Source: Otis tarda
Lineage: Eukaryota > Chordata > Aves > Otidiformes > Otididae
Reading direction: 5' to 3'
DNA: 64,000 nucleotides
Assembly: GCA_026413225.1 (NCBI GenBank)
Contig: CM048552.1
Span: 60,465,001-60,529,000, forward strand
The translations under genes were made by a program, and so were the position numbers. Positions 27,801 to 62,489 of this stretch are shown piece after piece (the stretch's first letter is position 1; each line of letters starts with the position of its first letter). The notes under the pieces were generated by a model. The model had not been told where the DNA came from, did no database searches, and was given only the letters and a program-made list of their open reading frames with translations.

Positions 27801-30800
27801 TTTGTGGTGTCTTGTGCAATGTAGACACAGCTGTTGTCGCCTTTGAGCAGTCACGTTCAGCAGGAGTCCTCCCGCTTTGCCTTGCTCACCACCACCCATA
27901 AAGGGACCCTGATCAAATGGTGGCTTTGTCACGTAATGGCTACTTAGTTGTAAATAGGAGTCTTACGGTGACAGTCAATGAGCAAGGACAGATTTAATGA
28001 AAACCTCACTGGAACCAGCTGCATGGAAGGTCAGAAGAACATAGAAGAAAGCAAGGAATGTGCAAGGTTTAAAGATAAGAGTTAGTTTGATGGAAGCCAG
28101 GGCTTGTGCACAATCACAAATTTATCACATTTAGTTCTTGTACACAGTTTATATGCACCTGATAAGATAGGCAATTGAATTCTGCTAGCTAATCAAATAA
28201 GGCATAAGGGACTAGTTACACTTTTAAAGCTTCTAAGCATCTGTGACTGATTTTGGTGGGGTTTTTTTGGGTTTTGTTTTTTTGGGTTTTTTTGTTTTTT
28301 TTTTTAATTTCCCACCCCTAGTACCCACTGCCGGTTCAAGCACTATTTAAAACTGGGTCAGAGCCCTGCCTGGCTCAGAGCAGGAAGTCACCACCCCCGT
28401 AAGTCACCACCCACAGGTTTACCGTTGAATTTCCAAAGTGAAAAAAATAATTTCATTGGTAACTTCAGCTACTGGAAAATTGAAGTAGTACAGCGAAGGA
28501 AGTCACGCCTTTTTCTCTTCCAGATTCACTCTTGCAGCAGATGTTCGTAGTTCGGTTTCTAGGATCTATGGCTGTTCAGTCAGATGACACAAGTGAGGTG
28601 ATTTATGAAGCTATGAGACAAGTGTTAGCCGCTCGTGCCATTCACAACATATTCCGTATGACTGAATCCCATCTCATGGTCACCAGCAAGAACTTGAGGT
28701 ACTGTAAACTCTTCAGCTTGCAACGTTCTGTTCTCTTTGTGCAACTTGTGATTAGCAAAGTATTTTTCATTTTGTTTTTCCAATAGATAAACCCTTTGAG
28801 GGAGCAAGATCCTGAGATTCACTTCACTTAGCAAAAATGTCTCTTCTTACCCTGTAGTATCTATAAATCATCCTCCTGACTAAGCTGTAAGAACATCCTA
28901 CCAAAATTTAGAGCATGCAGTGGGGCTATAAGGCCCCATAAAGATAAAGATGGGGAAAAAAAAAAAAAAAAGCATTGGAAAAGTCTCTTTCCTTACATGT
29001 AGTAACATCAAGAGAGCCATCGCTGTCCTGGTGTCGGTATTGTCACTGTAGAATATGCTGATACAAGACATTCACTTTAGCTGGAGCATGTCTATGTCCA
29101 TCTGCACGTTGGTGTATTAGCCCCCACACGCAGGATGCTTTCCAAATCAGTGGTTCAGAAAGATGTTGTGTCAGGCAGCTGAGTCAGGGTCTAGAGCTGA
29201 ACCCTGCCATCGACCAACTGGAAATCACAGATAAAGCATTTGATTCTGTGCATATGTTTCCTCATCTCTAAAATTACTATCGTGGTTCCCTTGCTATTAA
29301 AAGCACCTTGAAATTACTAAGAATCACTATAAAATAATTTACTGTCTTTTTTTTTTTCCCCTCACGTAATTGCAGGTTGATAGATCCTCAAACCCAAGTT
29401 ACACGAACAAGTGTAAGTAACTTTTGTTTTGAGTCTGGTTTTCAAACACAGGATTGAATACTCCGTCACGTGAAACTGTGCTCTTGACCAAGCTACCCAT
29501 ATGCTGGTTAAAAAAATACATTTTTATTTATACTTTTCCAGTTTGAACTAGCCACTGTGACACAGTTTGCTGCTCATCAGGAAAACAGGCGACTGATTGG
29601 CTTTGTGGTTCATCTCAGTGAGACTCTGGGAGAAGAATCCATGAGCGCATACATTTTTGAGAGCAATACAGAAGGGGAAAAGGTTTGCCTGACATTTAGT
29701 AAAATACTTAGAAAACAGGTCTTGGGCTTCTTGGCTTACACATCTGGGAAATAGCACTATAGAAGCAAGAGCAGCTCAGTTCCTTGCCAGGAAAACACGC
29801 CTGAACGTGCAAGCCTTTAATGGCTTATCTCTAAAAGGACCGAGTTTATAGATAATGCAGCAGCGTGTACGAGGAGGAAAGGACGTTATTGCGAATTTGA
29901 CATTAAGAGATCAGGGAAAGAGAGAGAGTGTGTGTGTGTGTCTAGCACCAGCACTAACAAAAATGAGTGTCAGCTATGTTGAGAAATGCACATCTGTAAA
30001 GCTGTCAAAGGCAAGACAGCCATACTGTTAACACCACTGGGTGCTTGCTCCATATGATAATAACAGGTTACTAGAAATAAGGAATGTCCTGGAGAATTTT
30101 TGTCTTAAAAAAACAGTAACTCTCATACATGCACTGGAAAAGAGCCCCCAGGTTTGGAAATGAAGCTTTGTGAATAGAACTATGTTGTGTACAAAGACTT
30201 ACCAGCCTAAGTGAGCTTTGAGGCAGAACCAAAGACAGTTTTATTATTATGTAGTTAGCACGGTGAATTGGTATTCCACCTCTGCTTTTAGACCTGTATT
30301 TAAGACTGAGTTTGCATTGATGTGCATTTTAGTCCCAATTAAGCACAATACCAAACCACAACTGACCTTTACTTTTTTTTTTTTTCCTTCAGATTTGCTA
30401 TGCCATTAGCTTGGGAAAAGAAATCATTGAGGCACAGAAGGTAAGTTTGTTTCATTTCCAACGTCTGTGTTGTGATGCATCTTATTCTCCTTCTGGTTGC
30501 ACTGTCCAGGTGCCTCTGGTGTGTGTAAGAAAAAAGAACTCTCCCTAATGACAAAGTTTCCCAGTCATCATTTAACACAGCCCCTGGGTAGTTCCTACAA
30601 AAATAAATTCAGTTTGATTTTGCAGTATCTTGACTTGAGATAAAATTTGCCACCCTAAATCAAATTCAGAACTATACAAATTCAGTTGTTCATGTCTGAA
30701 AGGAAACTGTGAGCAAAGCTTTCAAAAAAAAACCCCAAAGAAATCCTTCGGAATGAACTGTAAGTCACATGTGTTGCTGTTTTACTTTTAGAAACTCATA

Positions 30801-31463
30801 TTCCTTCCTCCCTTAGGGAGGAAAAGCACACAATATTTTTCCACTGCCATTCATTTTCAAAGTTACCTGAACCATTGCAGATAAATTTATCTGTATAAAG
30901 ATGTGACACTAATACATTAATATTTGCTGTACACTTTTGCTGCCAAGATTTCAGAACAAGTAGGGAGAATGAGCTTTTAGTCACTGGCAATAAACAATGG
31001 TATAGAAATAACTTACGTAGTCAGTTATTTTTCTTCTTGCTTTTCAGTACTTGTTATCAATGCTAGATAAAAACAGCAAAATAAAGGCTCAACATGAATG
31101 ACTTTTTTTTTTTTTTTCTTTTCTCTTCTTGCATACCCAAGGGGTGGTTTTACTGAACCAAAAGAGATTATTTATGTTTCCAACTTATAGGCTAAATGTT
31201 GTCATTAAAAAAAAAAAAATAATTGCAAAACCTTTAGTAGTAGTACTGGGAAAACTGTGCTTCTCTGAAAGACTGCTGCAGCCTGCTGAACTTTTTGTTT
31301 GTTTGTTTGTTTTGTTTTGTTTCTTTTTCTTCAGGACCCAGAAGCATTAGCTCAGCTAATGAAGTCTGTGCCATTAACAAATGATGGGAAGTTCATGCTT
31401 CTGAATGATCAGTCAGAAGAGGATGGAACTGTACATGAAGGAGGAGAGGAATCGGAAGCATAA
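9776..31463 (+). CDS. APPL2: APPL2, BAR-PH-PTB endosomal adaptor (exons 3-21, 5' partial)
   Basis: APPL2 is a multidomain adaptor on Rab5-positive signalling endosomes; the family binds membranes through a BAR-PH unit and receptor tails or other partners through a C-terminal PTB domain. Nineteen exons join without a frame break to give 607 residues and a TAA stop. The BAR domain runs from the first visible exon to about residue 270 (QLADTMVLPIIQFREKDLT, then INFFKKGAEMFSKRMDSFL). The PH domain is about 277-380 (QKAGYLNLRNKTGLVTTTWE). The PTB domain is about 485-640 (MFVVRFLGSMAV). The PH-PTB linker is the most divergent part, and the C-terminus is acidic, ending EESEA. It is APPL2 rather than APPL1 because the linker and tail match APPL2 closely and WASHC4 is the neighbour. 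The first two exons (about 51 residues) are not in the window. Identity is by recognition, without a search; sure. Confidence 0.96.
10307..10378 (+). CDS. APPL2: APPL2 exon 4 (residues 72-95)
   Basis: Twenty-four whole codons, starting HFALGKGDEEV, in the BAR domain. Acceptor TTTTCAG, donor GTAATT. The following intron, 10,379-12,283, is unique AT-rich sequence with no recognised element. Confidence 0.96.
12284..12371 (+). CDS. APPL2: APPL2 exon 5 (residues 96-124)
   Basis: Encodes LNILHSELAKQLADTMVLPI and on to KDLT, the BAR core; the last base G starts Glu125. Acceptor GTTTCAG, donor GTAAGT. The following intron, 12,372-14,456, shows no recognised gene or repeat. Confidence 0.96.
14457..14498 (+). 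CDS. APPL2: APPL2 exon 6 (residues 125-138)
   Basis: A 42-base exon encoding EVSTLKDLFGIASN with both ends inside codons; the first two bases complete Glu125 and the last G opens Glu139. Acceptor TTTCCAG, donor GTATGT. The 120-base intron that follows carries a short CA run (14,570-14,580). Confidence 0.95.
14619..14677 (+). CDS. APPL2: APPL2 exon 7 (residues 139-158)
   Basis: Encodes EHDVSMAKYSRLPKRKENEK, a basic segment of the BAR domain. Acceptor TCTACAG, donor GTAACA. The following intron, 14,678-15,638, holds nothing recognised. Confidence 0.96.
15639..15785 (+). CDS. APPL2: APPL2 exon 8 (residues 159-207)
   Basis: Forty-nine whole codons including ARRKQHLSSLQYYCALNAL, a BAR helix. Acceptor TTATTCAG, donor GTATGG. 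The following intron, 15,786-18,037, contains a (TG)n run at 17,817-17,833 and otherwise unique sequence. Confidence 0.97.
17817..17833. repeat. (TG)n microsatellite
   Basis: About eight TG units in APPL2 intron 8, 205 bases upstream of exon 9. Confidence 0.9.
18038..18120 (+). CDS. APPL2: APPL2 exon 9 (residues 208-235)
   Basis: Encodes INFFKKGAEMFSKRMDSFL and on to DMVQS, near the end of the BAR domain; the last two bases AG open Ser235. Acceptor TTTTTCAG, donor GTAAGA. The next intron, 18,121-22,871, is the longest fully visible APPL2 intron (4.75 kb) and holds the CR1 pieces at 20.6-21.3 kb. Confidence 0.96.
20626..20687 (+). mobile_element. CR1 LINE 3' end fragment
   Basis: Carries the CR1 tail GGTTGGACTAGATGACC, then a TTAAGGTCCCTTTCAACCC-like block, then ATTCTATGAT, reading left to right. 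Only about 60 bases are preserved. It sits in APPL2 intron 9, in the sense orientation. Confidence 0.88.
20765..21335 (-). mobile_element. CR1-type reverse transcriptase fragment, broken
   Basis: Read on the - strand this encodes parts of a CR1-like reverse transcriptase: a LGNYKPVS segment (21,170-21,195), then a GNSQHRFTEGKSCPT segment (near 21,060), then VSLDFRKTFHTVSHSNL (near 20,950). The pieces lie in two frames, one running 21,308-21,015 and the other 21,112-20,837, so a frameshift falls near 21,100. The YADD catalytic region is absent because the fragment ends before it. It is old and inactive, and lies antisense to APPL2. Its own 3' end is not adjacent; the CR1 tail 80 bases to the left runs the other way. 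Confidence 0.85.
21871..21910. repeat. 20-bp tandem duplication
   Basis: Two imperfect copies of TGCAGTATATTGCTGTATGT side by side in APPL2 intron 9. Confidence 0.75.
22872..23030 (+). CDS. APPL2: APPL2 exon 10 (residues 235-288)
   Basis: Finishes the BAR domain (GELDAEAEKMRVSQQD), passes through the BAR-PH hinge (VYTPDSDVTSPAINRN) and opens the PH domain (LIQKAGYLNLR). Acceptor TTTTTTCCAG, donor GTAAGA. The frame stays open for 91 codons upstream of the acceptor, which is intronic. The following intron, 23,031-24,136, holds no recognised element. Confidence 0.97.
24137..24325 (+). CDS. APPL2: APPL2 exon 11 (residues 288-351)
   Basis: The core of the PH domain: GLVTTTWERLYFFTQGGNL, then DLDNCSVMAVDCEDRRYCF, then ITTPTGK. 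Donor GTATGA after GC. The next intron, 24,326-24,645 (320 bases), holds nothing recognised. Confidence 0.97.
24646..24688 (+). CDS. APPL2: APPL2 exon 12 (residues 351-365)
   Basis: A 43-base exon encoding AGITLQAESKKEYEE; Ala351 is split across the junction. Acceptor TATTTTAG, donor GTAATA. It forms a PH-domain strand and the start of the C-terminal helix. The intron after it is only 77 bases. Confidence 0.95.
24766..24822 (+). CDS. APPL2: APPL2 exon 13 (residues 366-384)
   Basis: Nineteen whole codons, WICAINNISRQIYLTDNPE: the C-terminal PH helix with its typical buried Trp. Acceptor CTTCCAG, donor GTGGGA. The next intron is 109 bases. Confidence 0.96.
24932..25020 (+). CDS. APPL2: APPL2 exon 14 (residues 385-414)
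   Basis: Encodes AAAIKLNQTALQAVTPITSF, then a less conserved GKKHEIRHPS that starts the PH-PTB linker. Acceptor TTCGTAG, donor GTAACG. The following intron, 25,021-26,579, holds no recognised element. Confidence 0.94.
26580..26732 (+). CDS. APPL2: APPL2 exon 15 (residues 414-465)
   Basis: Linker exon. A variable, polar first part (QNVKNTENDKIISSESAG) is followed by the conserved LIAPGTPIQFDIVLPATEF. Acceptor CACTTTAG, donor GTATCG. The next intron is 124 bases. Confidence 0.95.
26857..26909 (+). CDS. APPL2: APPL2 exon 16 (residues 465-483)
   Basis: A 53-base acidic linker exon, RANPFGESEDGGKDEEE. It contains an Asn-Pro-Phe, the motif bound by EH-domain endocytic proteins; binding here is only inferred. 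Acceptor TTCCTAG, donor GTCAGT (less usual C at +3). The following intron, 26,910-28,523, has a G/T-rich patch at 28,256-28,304 and no recognised gene. Confidence 0.93.
28256..28304. repeat. G/T-rich low-complexity tract
   Basis: Runs of T broken by GGG triplets, 220 bases upstream of APPL2 exon 17. A direct repeat of AAGTCACCACCC (28,385-28,396 and 28,401-28,412) follows it. Confidence 0.8.
28524..28698 (+). CDS. APPL2: APPL2 exon 17 (residues 483-541)
   Basis: Opens the PTB domain: SLLQQMFVVRFLGSMAV, then VIYEAMRQVLAARAIHNIF, then MTESHLMVTSKNL. Acceptor CTTCCAG, donor GTACTG. The next intron, 28,699-29,375, has an A-run at 28,956-28,972 and nothing else recognised. Confidence 0.97.
29376..29412 (+). 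CDS. APPL2: APPL2 exon 18 (residues 541-553)
   Basis: A 37-base exon encoding LIDPQTQVTRTS in the PTB fold. Acceptor TAATTGCAG behind a long T/C tract, donor GTAAGT. The next intron is 129 bases. Confidence 0.95.
29542..29682 (+). CDS. APPL2: APPL2 exon 19 (residues 554-600)
   Basis: Forty-seven whole codons, with FELATVTQFAAHQENRRLIG and the strand AYIFESNTEGEK, in the middle of the PTB domain. Acceptor TTTTCCAG, donor GTTTGC. The next intron, 29,683-30,392, has a GA/TG microsatellite at 29,919-29,941. Confidence 0.97.
29919..29941. repeat. (GA)n(TG)n compound microsatellite
   Basis: A short GA run passes directly into a TG run within APPL2 intron 19. Confidence 0.85.
30393..30440 (+). CDS. 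APPL2: APPL2 exon 20 (residues 601-616)
   Basis: Sixteen whole codons, ICYAISLGKEIIEAQK, the C-terminal PTB helix. Acceptor preceded by a 14-base T run; donor GTAAGT. The next intron, 30,441-31,334, ends in a TTTG-repeat tract. Confidence 0.96.
31292..31330. repeat. (TTTG)n tract ending just before APPL2 exon 21
   Basis: TTTG/TTTTG units run up to TTCTTTTTCTTCAG, so the microsatellite supplies most of the polypyrimidine tract of the last APPL2 acceptor. Confidence 0.85.
31335..31463 (+). CDS. APPL2: APPL2 exon 21, C-terminus and stop (residues 617-658)
   Basis: Encodes DPEALAQLMKSVPLTNDGKF, then an acidic tail ending EGGEESEA, and TAA at 31,461-31,463. The tail matches mammalian APPL2 in its last residues, while the acidic part before it differs and is somewhat shorter. 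Confidence 0.96.
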   Translation, partial: DPEALAQLMKSVPLTNDGKFMLLNDQSEEDGTVHEGGEESEA

Positions 31464-32890
31464 AAACTGTTGTTGTTTCCTGCAGCCTGCATGGGAGCAG
31501 GAAAAGCAGGGAATTGTTTTGCAAGAATCTCCGGTTTTCCGTCATCTGTGCGCACACACAAGGCCAGCTTCCGTCTTCCTGGTAGAGACAGCGTGGCATC
31601 TTTGCAGTGGAGTTCCCTCTGGATTTCCAGTGGAGCAGCAGCAGGACTTGGCCTTTGAGGCTTTTTGCGTTTGTGAATGTGTAGTGTATAGGTGCGTCTG
31701 GGAAGCTGACAATCTCTGGGAATGTCTCAGCATTAGCCCCTCGCTGCTGGCAGTCAGGGCAGCACAGCTGTCAGCCACGAAGGGTTAATGGCATTTCTTC
31801 AGATTTACGTGGTGAGCAGCCTACAACTCCACTGAAATTCTTGCAAGTTGTAAGCTGTCAGCTCCTTTAACAAATATCAGGCCTCCAATTTCCTACCATA
31901 GTAAATTTTCATAGTTTGCATGATTATGTGCATCTGAATGAAGGTTAAAAATGCACTATTTACTTTATTTTCAGATGAAGTTATTTTAGTCTAGACTAAG
32001 TGTAACAAGATTTAGCTTTTGTGCTAGCCTATTTACAAAACAATTTGTTAAACACTAAATTTTTCCTATTAATATAATCTATTTTTATATTGCATCTACA
32101 ATAAGCTTACAAAACAAATCTAAGTGCCTACTCTTACGTTCATGGGGACCGCACTCACACATTCTGTAATTAAATAATGGACATAATGAACCATAATGAA
32201 CCTCCTTGATTTCTTATTCTAAATACCACTGATATGCAAACATCAGAAGTAGTGAACAAATGTGGCACGTCAGCTGTGTGCAGTTTTTCTGTGGTTAGGT
32301 TTCTTAAAAGTTAAGTTGCCAGAAATTATAATTGTAGGACAAATAAGTACTTTTATAATAAGAATTGTTTGTATTTTTAACATTACGGTGACATACAACA
32401 GCAGAGTCTACCAGCAATCTTTGGTTTTAAGAAACTGAGCAATAAATGCTAGATTATAAGGCTATGATGTATTGACTAGTCTCATAGTACATTCCTGAAA
32501 TTAGACATATATATATATTTGGCTAATAACTTTAGGTTTTTTTCCCCCTCCAGTTTAACCTGAAAACATGAGAAACTGTACTTTGCAGAGACAAACAAAA
32601 ATAAAACAGTAGTTGGTGTGGGGAGGGGGGCGTAATCTGTGGCATAGATTGTATTAAGATAACTGGACCAAATGGCTGAAATTCCTCAGACTTAATTTAA
32701 CTCTTCTCAGTCACTTACTAGGAAACTAGATTTTCTGTAAGCTGAACCTGTGCTACAGCATTTGCAAGTGTTTGACATGGAATAAATTCAACGTAGCTGG
32801 TTGTTAAATGTTTAAAAGAACCATGGAACTATTTGTTAGTAACTGACACAAACTTCTTCATAAATAAAAGCTGAAGGTGTCTTATTAAAA
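31464..32890 (+). other. APPL2: APPL2 3' UTR (end inferred)
   Basis: About 1.4 kb from the stop to the likely cleavage site. It is increasingly AT-rich, with a TA run at 32,505-32,520. No splice signal or repeat family is evident. The end is placed just after the last + strand AATAAA of this stretch. Confidence 0.6.
32863..32868 (+). terminator. APPL2: Probable distal APPL2 poly(A) signal
   Basis: AATAAA, followed within 20 bases by a GT-containing stretch. Earlier AATAAA copies at 32,441-32,446, 32,600-32,605 and 32,781-32,786 could give shorter transcripts. Confidence 0.6.
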
Positions 32891-34194
32891 ATATTAATAC
32901 CTTTGAACTGGTTATTGAAGACACTGCAAATGAGGTTCTCAAAATTACATTTATTAACACAGTTTTATGTATGTACATCATGTTCTCTACTCACAAACCA
33001 AAGAGCAAAGTAACAAAATACCCTTTTGTACAATGAGTTAGGAAACATTACATGTTACATTTGGTCCTTTGTACCTGAGAAGCTGAAAACAGCTGTTGTT
33101 GATGGACATCAGATGAAAACCCGAATTTACTTCCGATTACAGACCACATTAGGCCCTCCAGGCTCTACCCTTCAGCAGCAGCAGGTCCCTTCCCCATGAA
33201 GCAAACACCAGTTGGGTGCTGCTGGGGCCATCACTTCTCACCCATCAGTGCAAACGCCTTTTGACCTCGTGAGGCAGCAGCCGTGCTCTGCTCCCCCTCA
33301 GCACGGTGGTGCAAGGAGGAAGGGCAAGGCAGCCCCGGGGCTTCTGGCAGGAAAGAGCACAGCACCGTATGAGAAGCAGGCTGCCAGACCTCTGGCAGAG
33401 CTGCTGCTACCACTCAAACCTGCAGTGGCCTTGTCACAAGGCTGAGCACAAGAGGGCAGTGGCGGCAGCTGCCTGCTCAGAGAGAGAGACCAGCAGCCTT
33501 CAGCCTGTTCTGCCCCCGACTTGATGGAAAAACCACCAGAGATCTGTTTCATGTCCCTGCTGCAAACTCATCATCCTCACTTTCCTCTTACCGCTTCTGG
33601 GGATTTTGAGTGAGCACATTCGGTTTAGTTTGGGGGATTTTTTTTGTTTCAGCCCCATCGTCTCCAGACAACCAGTTAGGGTCCATTTTGTTCCTATGAT
33701 CGGAACAGGAGGGCAAAAGCAATGAAAATAGTAGTAGCACCACAGCAAGAATTTTGCACCCCTTCCAGATCCTTGTAGGGGGAAAAAAAGGATTTAATGT
33801 GATCCTCACTGCCAGAGAAGCATGTGACATCCAAATACAGGATCCACCTTGTATTTCAGACGACAAAAGTTTTCTGCATGTATATGCTGCTACATGACAA
33901 AAGGAAATTTCTGTAAATATAAACTACAATCCTGTATTAGCAAGAATAGCTCTATTACCACTGTACATATCTGTGTGTATGTATATATTTTTGCCACATA
34001 TAGTATACATTCAGCTCTCCCAGATTAAACAGGGTTCTATAAAAATAGGCTTATGTCTTTCCTGTAGAATTCCCATCACCAGAACCACATGAATTTGGTA
34101 ACCACCATACATTAGGAAATGTTCAACTGCAAAGTATTACCTATCAGAGACAGTGTCTTTCAAAAAAAAAAAAAAAAACAACAAAAAAAAAAGG
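32891..34194. other. Gap between convergent genes (or extended WASHC4 3' UTR)
   Basis: Holds a - strand AATAAA (32,955-32,950), a GC-rich island at about 33,150-33,560, and an A-rich run at 34,160-34,192. Whether it is intergenic or the far end of the WASHC4 3' UTR depends on which - strand poly(A) signal is used. Open frames within the GC-rich part occur on both strands and show no family I know. Confidence 0.5.
33150..33560. other. GC-rich island between APPL2 and WASHC4 3' ends
   Basis: Clearly richer in G+C than the flanking 3 kb, with CAGCAGCAG and CCTGC-type motifs. Four overlapping open frames of 60-84 codons across both strands are expected from the composition. No splice-site pair or poly(A) signal marks it as a gene. 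Confidence 0.55.
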
Positions 34195-36203
34195 GAGAAG
34201 GGAAAATACAAGTGCAGATTTTATTAGAGCACAGGTAATGTCTGGTCAGTCCATAGCTACCTAGCAACTCCATCCTGAGGGAAAACACACACCATCTCTA
34301 CGTGATTCTGCAGTTTCTGTGGAAGAAGAAAAAATGTTGTGCTTGGCCACTCTTAAGCCAAGAACTTCCGTGACTTCAGATGAGATCGGAATAGGGAAAT
34401 ATGTACACGGCAATTGCAACAGTATGGAAATTAGCAGCAGCAGCAGCAGGAACGCTGATCTCAGCGGCGCTACTGAATGTTCAGTGCGGGCACAATTTGG
34501 TCAAAAAAAAAGTACACAAAATATGAAAAAAAAAAACCTGTTTCAAAATAAAAAAGCAAAAATACAAATCAAGTAATGCAGCATTTTTTTAGGGCAGTCT
34601 CTTGCAGTTCTAATTAATTAAAAAGAAAAACTTTAATGAGCCCAGCTGATTTAAACAGTCCATGAAGCTTCTGTGTCGTGTTTTCAGAACCAACAAAAGG
34701 ACTTTCACTATCAGTCTGGTCTTTCCAGTTGCAACAAAACATTTGTCCTAGCTTTCTGAATGCTGAAGTGACTGGCAGGAAAGGGCAAATCAAAGTCTGT
34801 CAGGAACTGTCTTAACCAGTGACCCAGGGGTGAGTGGAACAATTTGAACCATTAAAACATTGTCTTTTTTTGTAATTAGAAGAGATGAAAGAAGCTGGCA
34901 AGTATGGTCTAAAAGTACAGTTAAGAGTGCCAAAAATCCCCCCAAAAGAATTTCTCCATTGCACTGACTAGAGTAGTTTATTCTAGTTAGTAGGACCTAG
35001 AAGTGTTTCATGTTCTGGGAGATTAAAACACAACTGTATCTTATAATGAAAGTGGCATTTACTTTTAAGCTAAGTCTAGCTACTTAAGTTAGGAATTTGA
35101 GTAACTCTTGCACGATCTAGAACCTCTACTTGTGGATGTTACATTTATACAGAGTTCTCACAGTGTTCAGCAGCTTCTGAAGCCTGCAGTGCAATTATTG
35201 TTAATAATCAGGCATGTAAGACTGTATGAACAACACAGACGGTACGACAGACCTACAAAGGCTAGGAAATACAGAATTGAGGCTGAAACTTGCAATTAGG
35301 CACAACATATTCATGAAGTGTAAGATCACTTAATAGTTGCAGACACCCATCACACAGTGTCTGGTCATAAAAGGAAGAGCTGATTGTGGTTCTCTCTTGG
35401 CTCTGGATTTCCTTACTTCTGTAGATGTAAATCAGACCTTCGGCATGAAATGAGAAGTAAATTTATTACGTTAACTTTTCTAGCTTTCCCATTCTTTGAT
35501 ATGGGGGAAAAACAGCGGGGGGGAAATAAATGCCTGACATGATCCTAAGCTCCCATAGCGCAAATATTATCTACACTAATAATAAGAGTTTGTGGAATAA
35601 AACCTTAAGAAGGATTTCCATTTTGTATTAATAGCTTTAACAGACATTCACAACAGACACTGCTACACCTACAGTGTAATCTGTGACTGCATTAAATATA
35701 ACAGGACTTCATAAAAACGTGTCTGAATAATTTTTTGGGCAACAGATACACACAGTATCTTGCTTCATTTTTTTTTCCTGGTTGAAGAGATGCACCAATT
35801 CAAATCTTAGAACAATGGCCTGAGTTTGGTAGGTTTTTTTGGGTTTTTTTTGTTATTTAAATGCTATGTTAGAGATGCAAGAATGCATCTAAAAATTAGT
35901 AAGATTTTTTTAAATCTGTACTTTAAAACAACTACCTCCAAGGTCAACATTTTATATCATTATTTTAAATCTAAAGAAAGTGCTGTAAATAATGTAAACT
36001 TCTGAAAAAATAGGAGTTTCTACAGGAAATATAGTCAAACGCACACCTAGCCTCACTGGATGCTAGTATACTATTGCACATTTTCTCTTGGGTTTAACAG
36101 AGCAAGTAAATCAAATCTAGAGCTTTTGGCCCTACAGAGCATTACTGATAACAACAAGAACATTAATTATTCGAGTAAGTAATCGTCACCCATACCAGCC
36201 ATA
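34195..36203 (-). other. WASHC4: WASHC4 3' UTR (left end provisional)
   Basis: Directly continues the last coding exon past its TGA. AT-rich and without recognised repeats apart from a short CAG run at 34,433-34,449. The length depends on the poly(A) site: about 0.75 kb with the signal at 35,467, 2.0 kb with that at 34,225, 3.3 kb with that at 32,955. Confidence 0.55.
34220..34225 (-). terminator. WASHC4: Candidate WASHC4 poly(A) signal, favoured
   Basis: On the - strand AATAAA is followed about 30 bases later by a long T-rich tract (the A-rich run at 34,160-34,192), a good downstream element. Other - strand AATAAA copies are at 35,467-35,462, 34,982-34,977 and 32,955-32,950. Confidence 0.45.
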
Positions 36204-61214
<25,011 letters not shown>

Positions 61215-61860
61215 CTGAAATACAAGAAAATAAAATGCATATAGACTCTCCTCATGCACAAGCTGTCGTTACATCCAAAACACTGAGTATAAAACACTGA
61301 ACTTGGAGCTCAAGCCCCAACAAGATTCCATGGAAAATATCAACCTAGCAACTAACAGCTAAAAAAAGGGTCTGGTACTAAGCTAAGAAGCTACCAAACA
61401 CAAGCTTCCAGCGCAACTTGGACTATTTATACTATTGGTTCAATTTATCACAGATCGTAAGAAGTGACTTGACAACAGTGCCCAAGTACATTCAGAGAGA
61501 ATACCCCTGATAGCAAAGGCTGTGCCTTTTCCCACTAAAGAGTCAGGCTCTGGGAGCTGGTGATAGCTGAATTCAAATCAGAAAATAACACAGAAGCCTG
61601 TACCTACTGCAAGAGTGATTAGCTACAGAATACTGCTTTCAAAAAAACAAGAGATATATTTGACTAAAGCAGAACTTAAGCTCAGTTACATAGTATAAAA
61701 TAAGTAAGAATAGGTTAACTCTGACCATGTAAAAGGACTATCTTAATTTCTATAATCGATTTTAACAAGCCATTCCTTGAGCAATAGGATAAATGAATAC
61801 GAGTTCCCCTCAACTGCAACAATATTTGCTCATTAATGCACCCTATAATCCCATCAAGGG

Positions 61861-61881
61861 AAAAAAAAAAAAAAAAAAAAA
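61861..61881. repeat. Poly(A) run
   Basis: Twenty-one A, followed by TAATCAG. No element body is recognised next to it. Confidence 0.9.
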
Positions 61882-62489
61882 TAATCAGTGTGTGACGAGT
61901 CTACCCAGGCAGCACACAGATGGCTTCGTAGCAGACAGCCCACACTGGCTAACCAGCCAGCCTGCTATTGCTGCCAGAAGGCTGGCTAGCAGCTGAATTC
62001 TGTCTTCCTTTCCATCAAAAATAGATCTTATTTGGTCTTCTGCCTTCCATTAGTCACTAGTTTTCACAAAACATAGAAGTGTCATTACTTCTTACACTTG
62101 TATTGCTCTACCAAATGCAGCTGAAACAAGCCAATAGATTCCAGAGGAATGAATTAACAGACAATCAAGATCATGTTTCCTGGGGAAGGGCACCGGTTGC
62201 CATTTTAAAACTTCCAGGATACAGCACAATTTAACAGCACATGCCTATCAGCAGATATGTAATACAAACAAGATCATTTTACCAGAGTTCTTCAAATACA
62301 GTCTTCTGCAAGATCAAGAGTACTTAACTAGTGTTTCACAGCGCTATTTTGATAATCTTTTAAAAAAAATCTTTGGACATAGCAAATTTGAGGCTATTCC
62401 ATCCATTTAATCGAGAAATCCTGAACTCAGAAGAGCCAATAAACCAACTGGTGGACATTAGCTCTATGAAAGCAACATTTCACCTCTTT

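Noticed and set aside
33212..33866. Cluster of open frames of 60-92 codons on both strands
   Set aside because: GC-rich sequence is poor in stop codons; frames overlap on both strands and none resembles a known protein.
34433..34449. CAG repeat as a possible polyglutamine or polyserine coding repeat
   Set aside because: Only about five units, located in the putative WASHC4 3' UTR and outside any supported reading frame.
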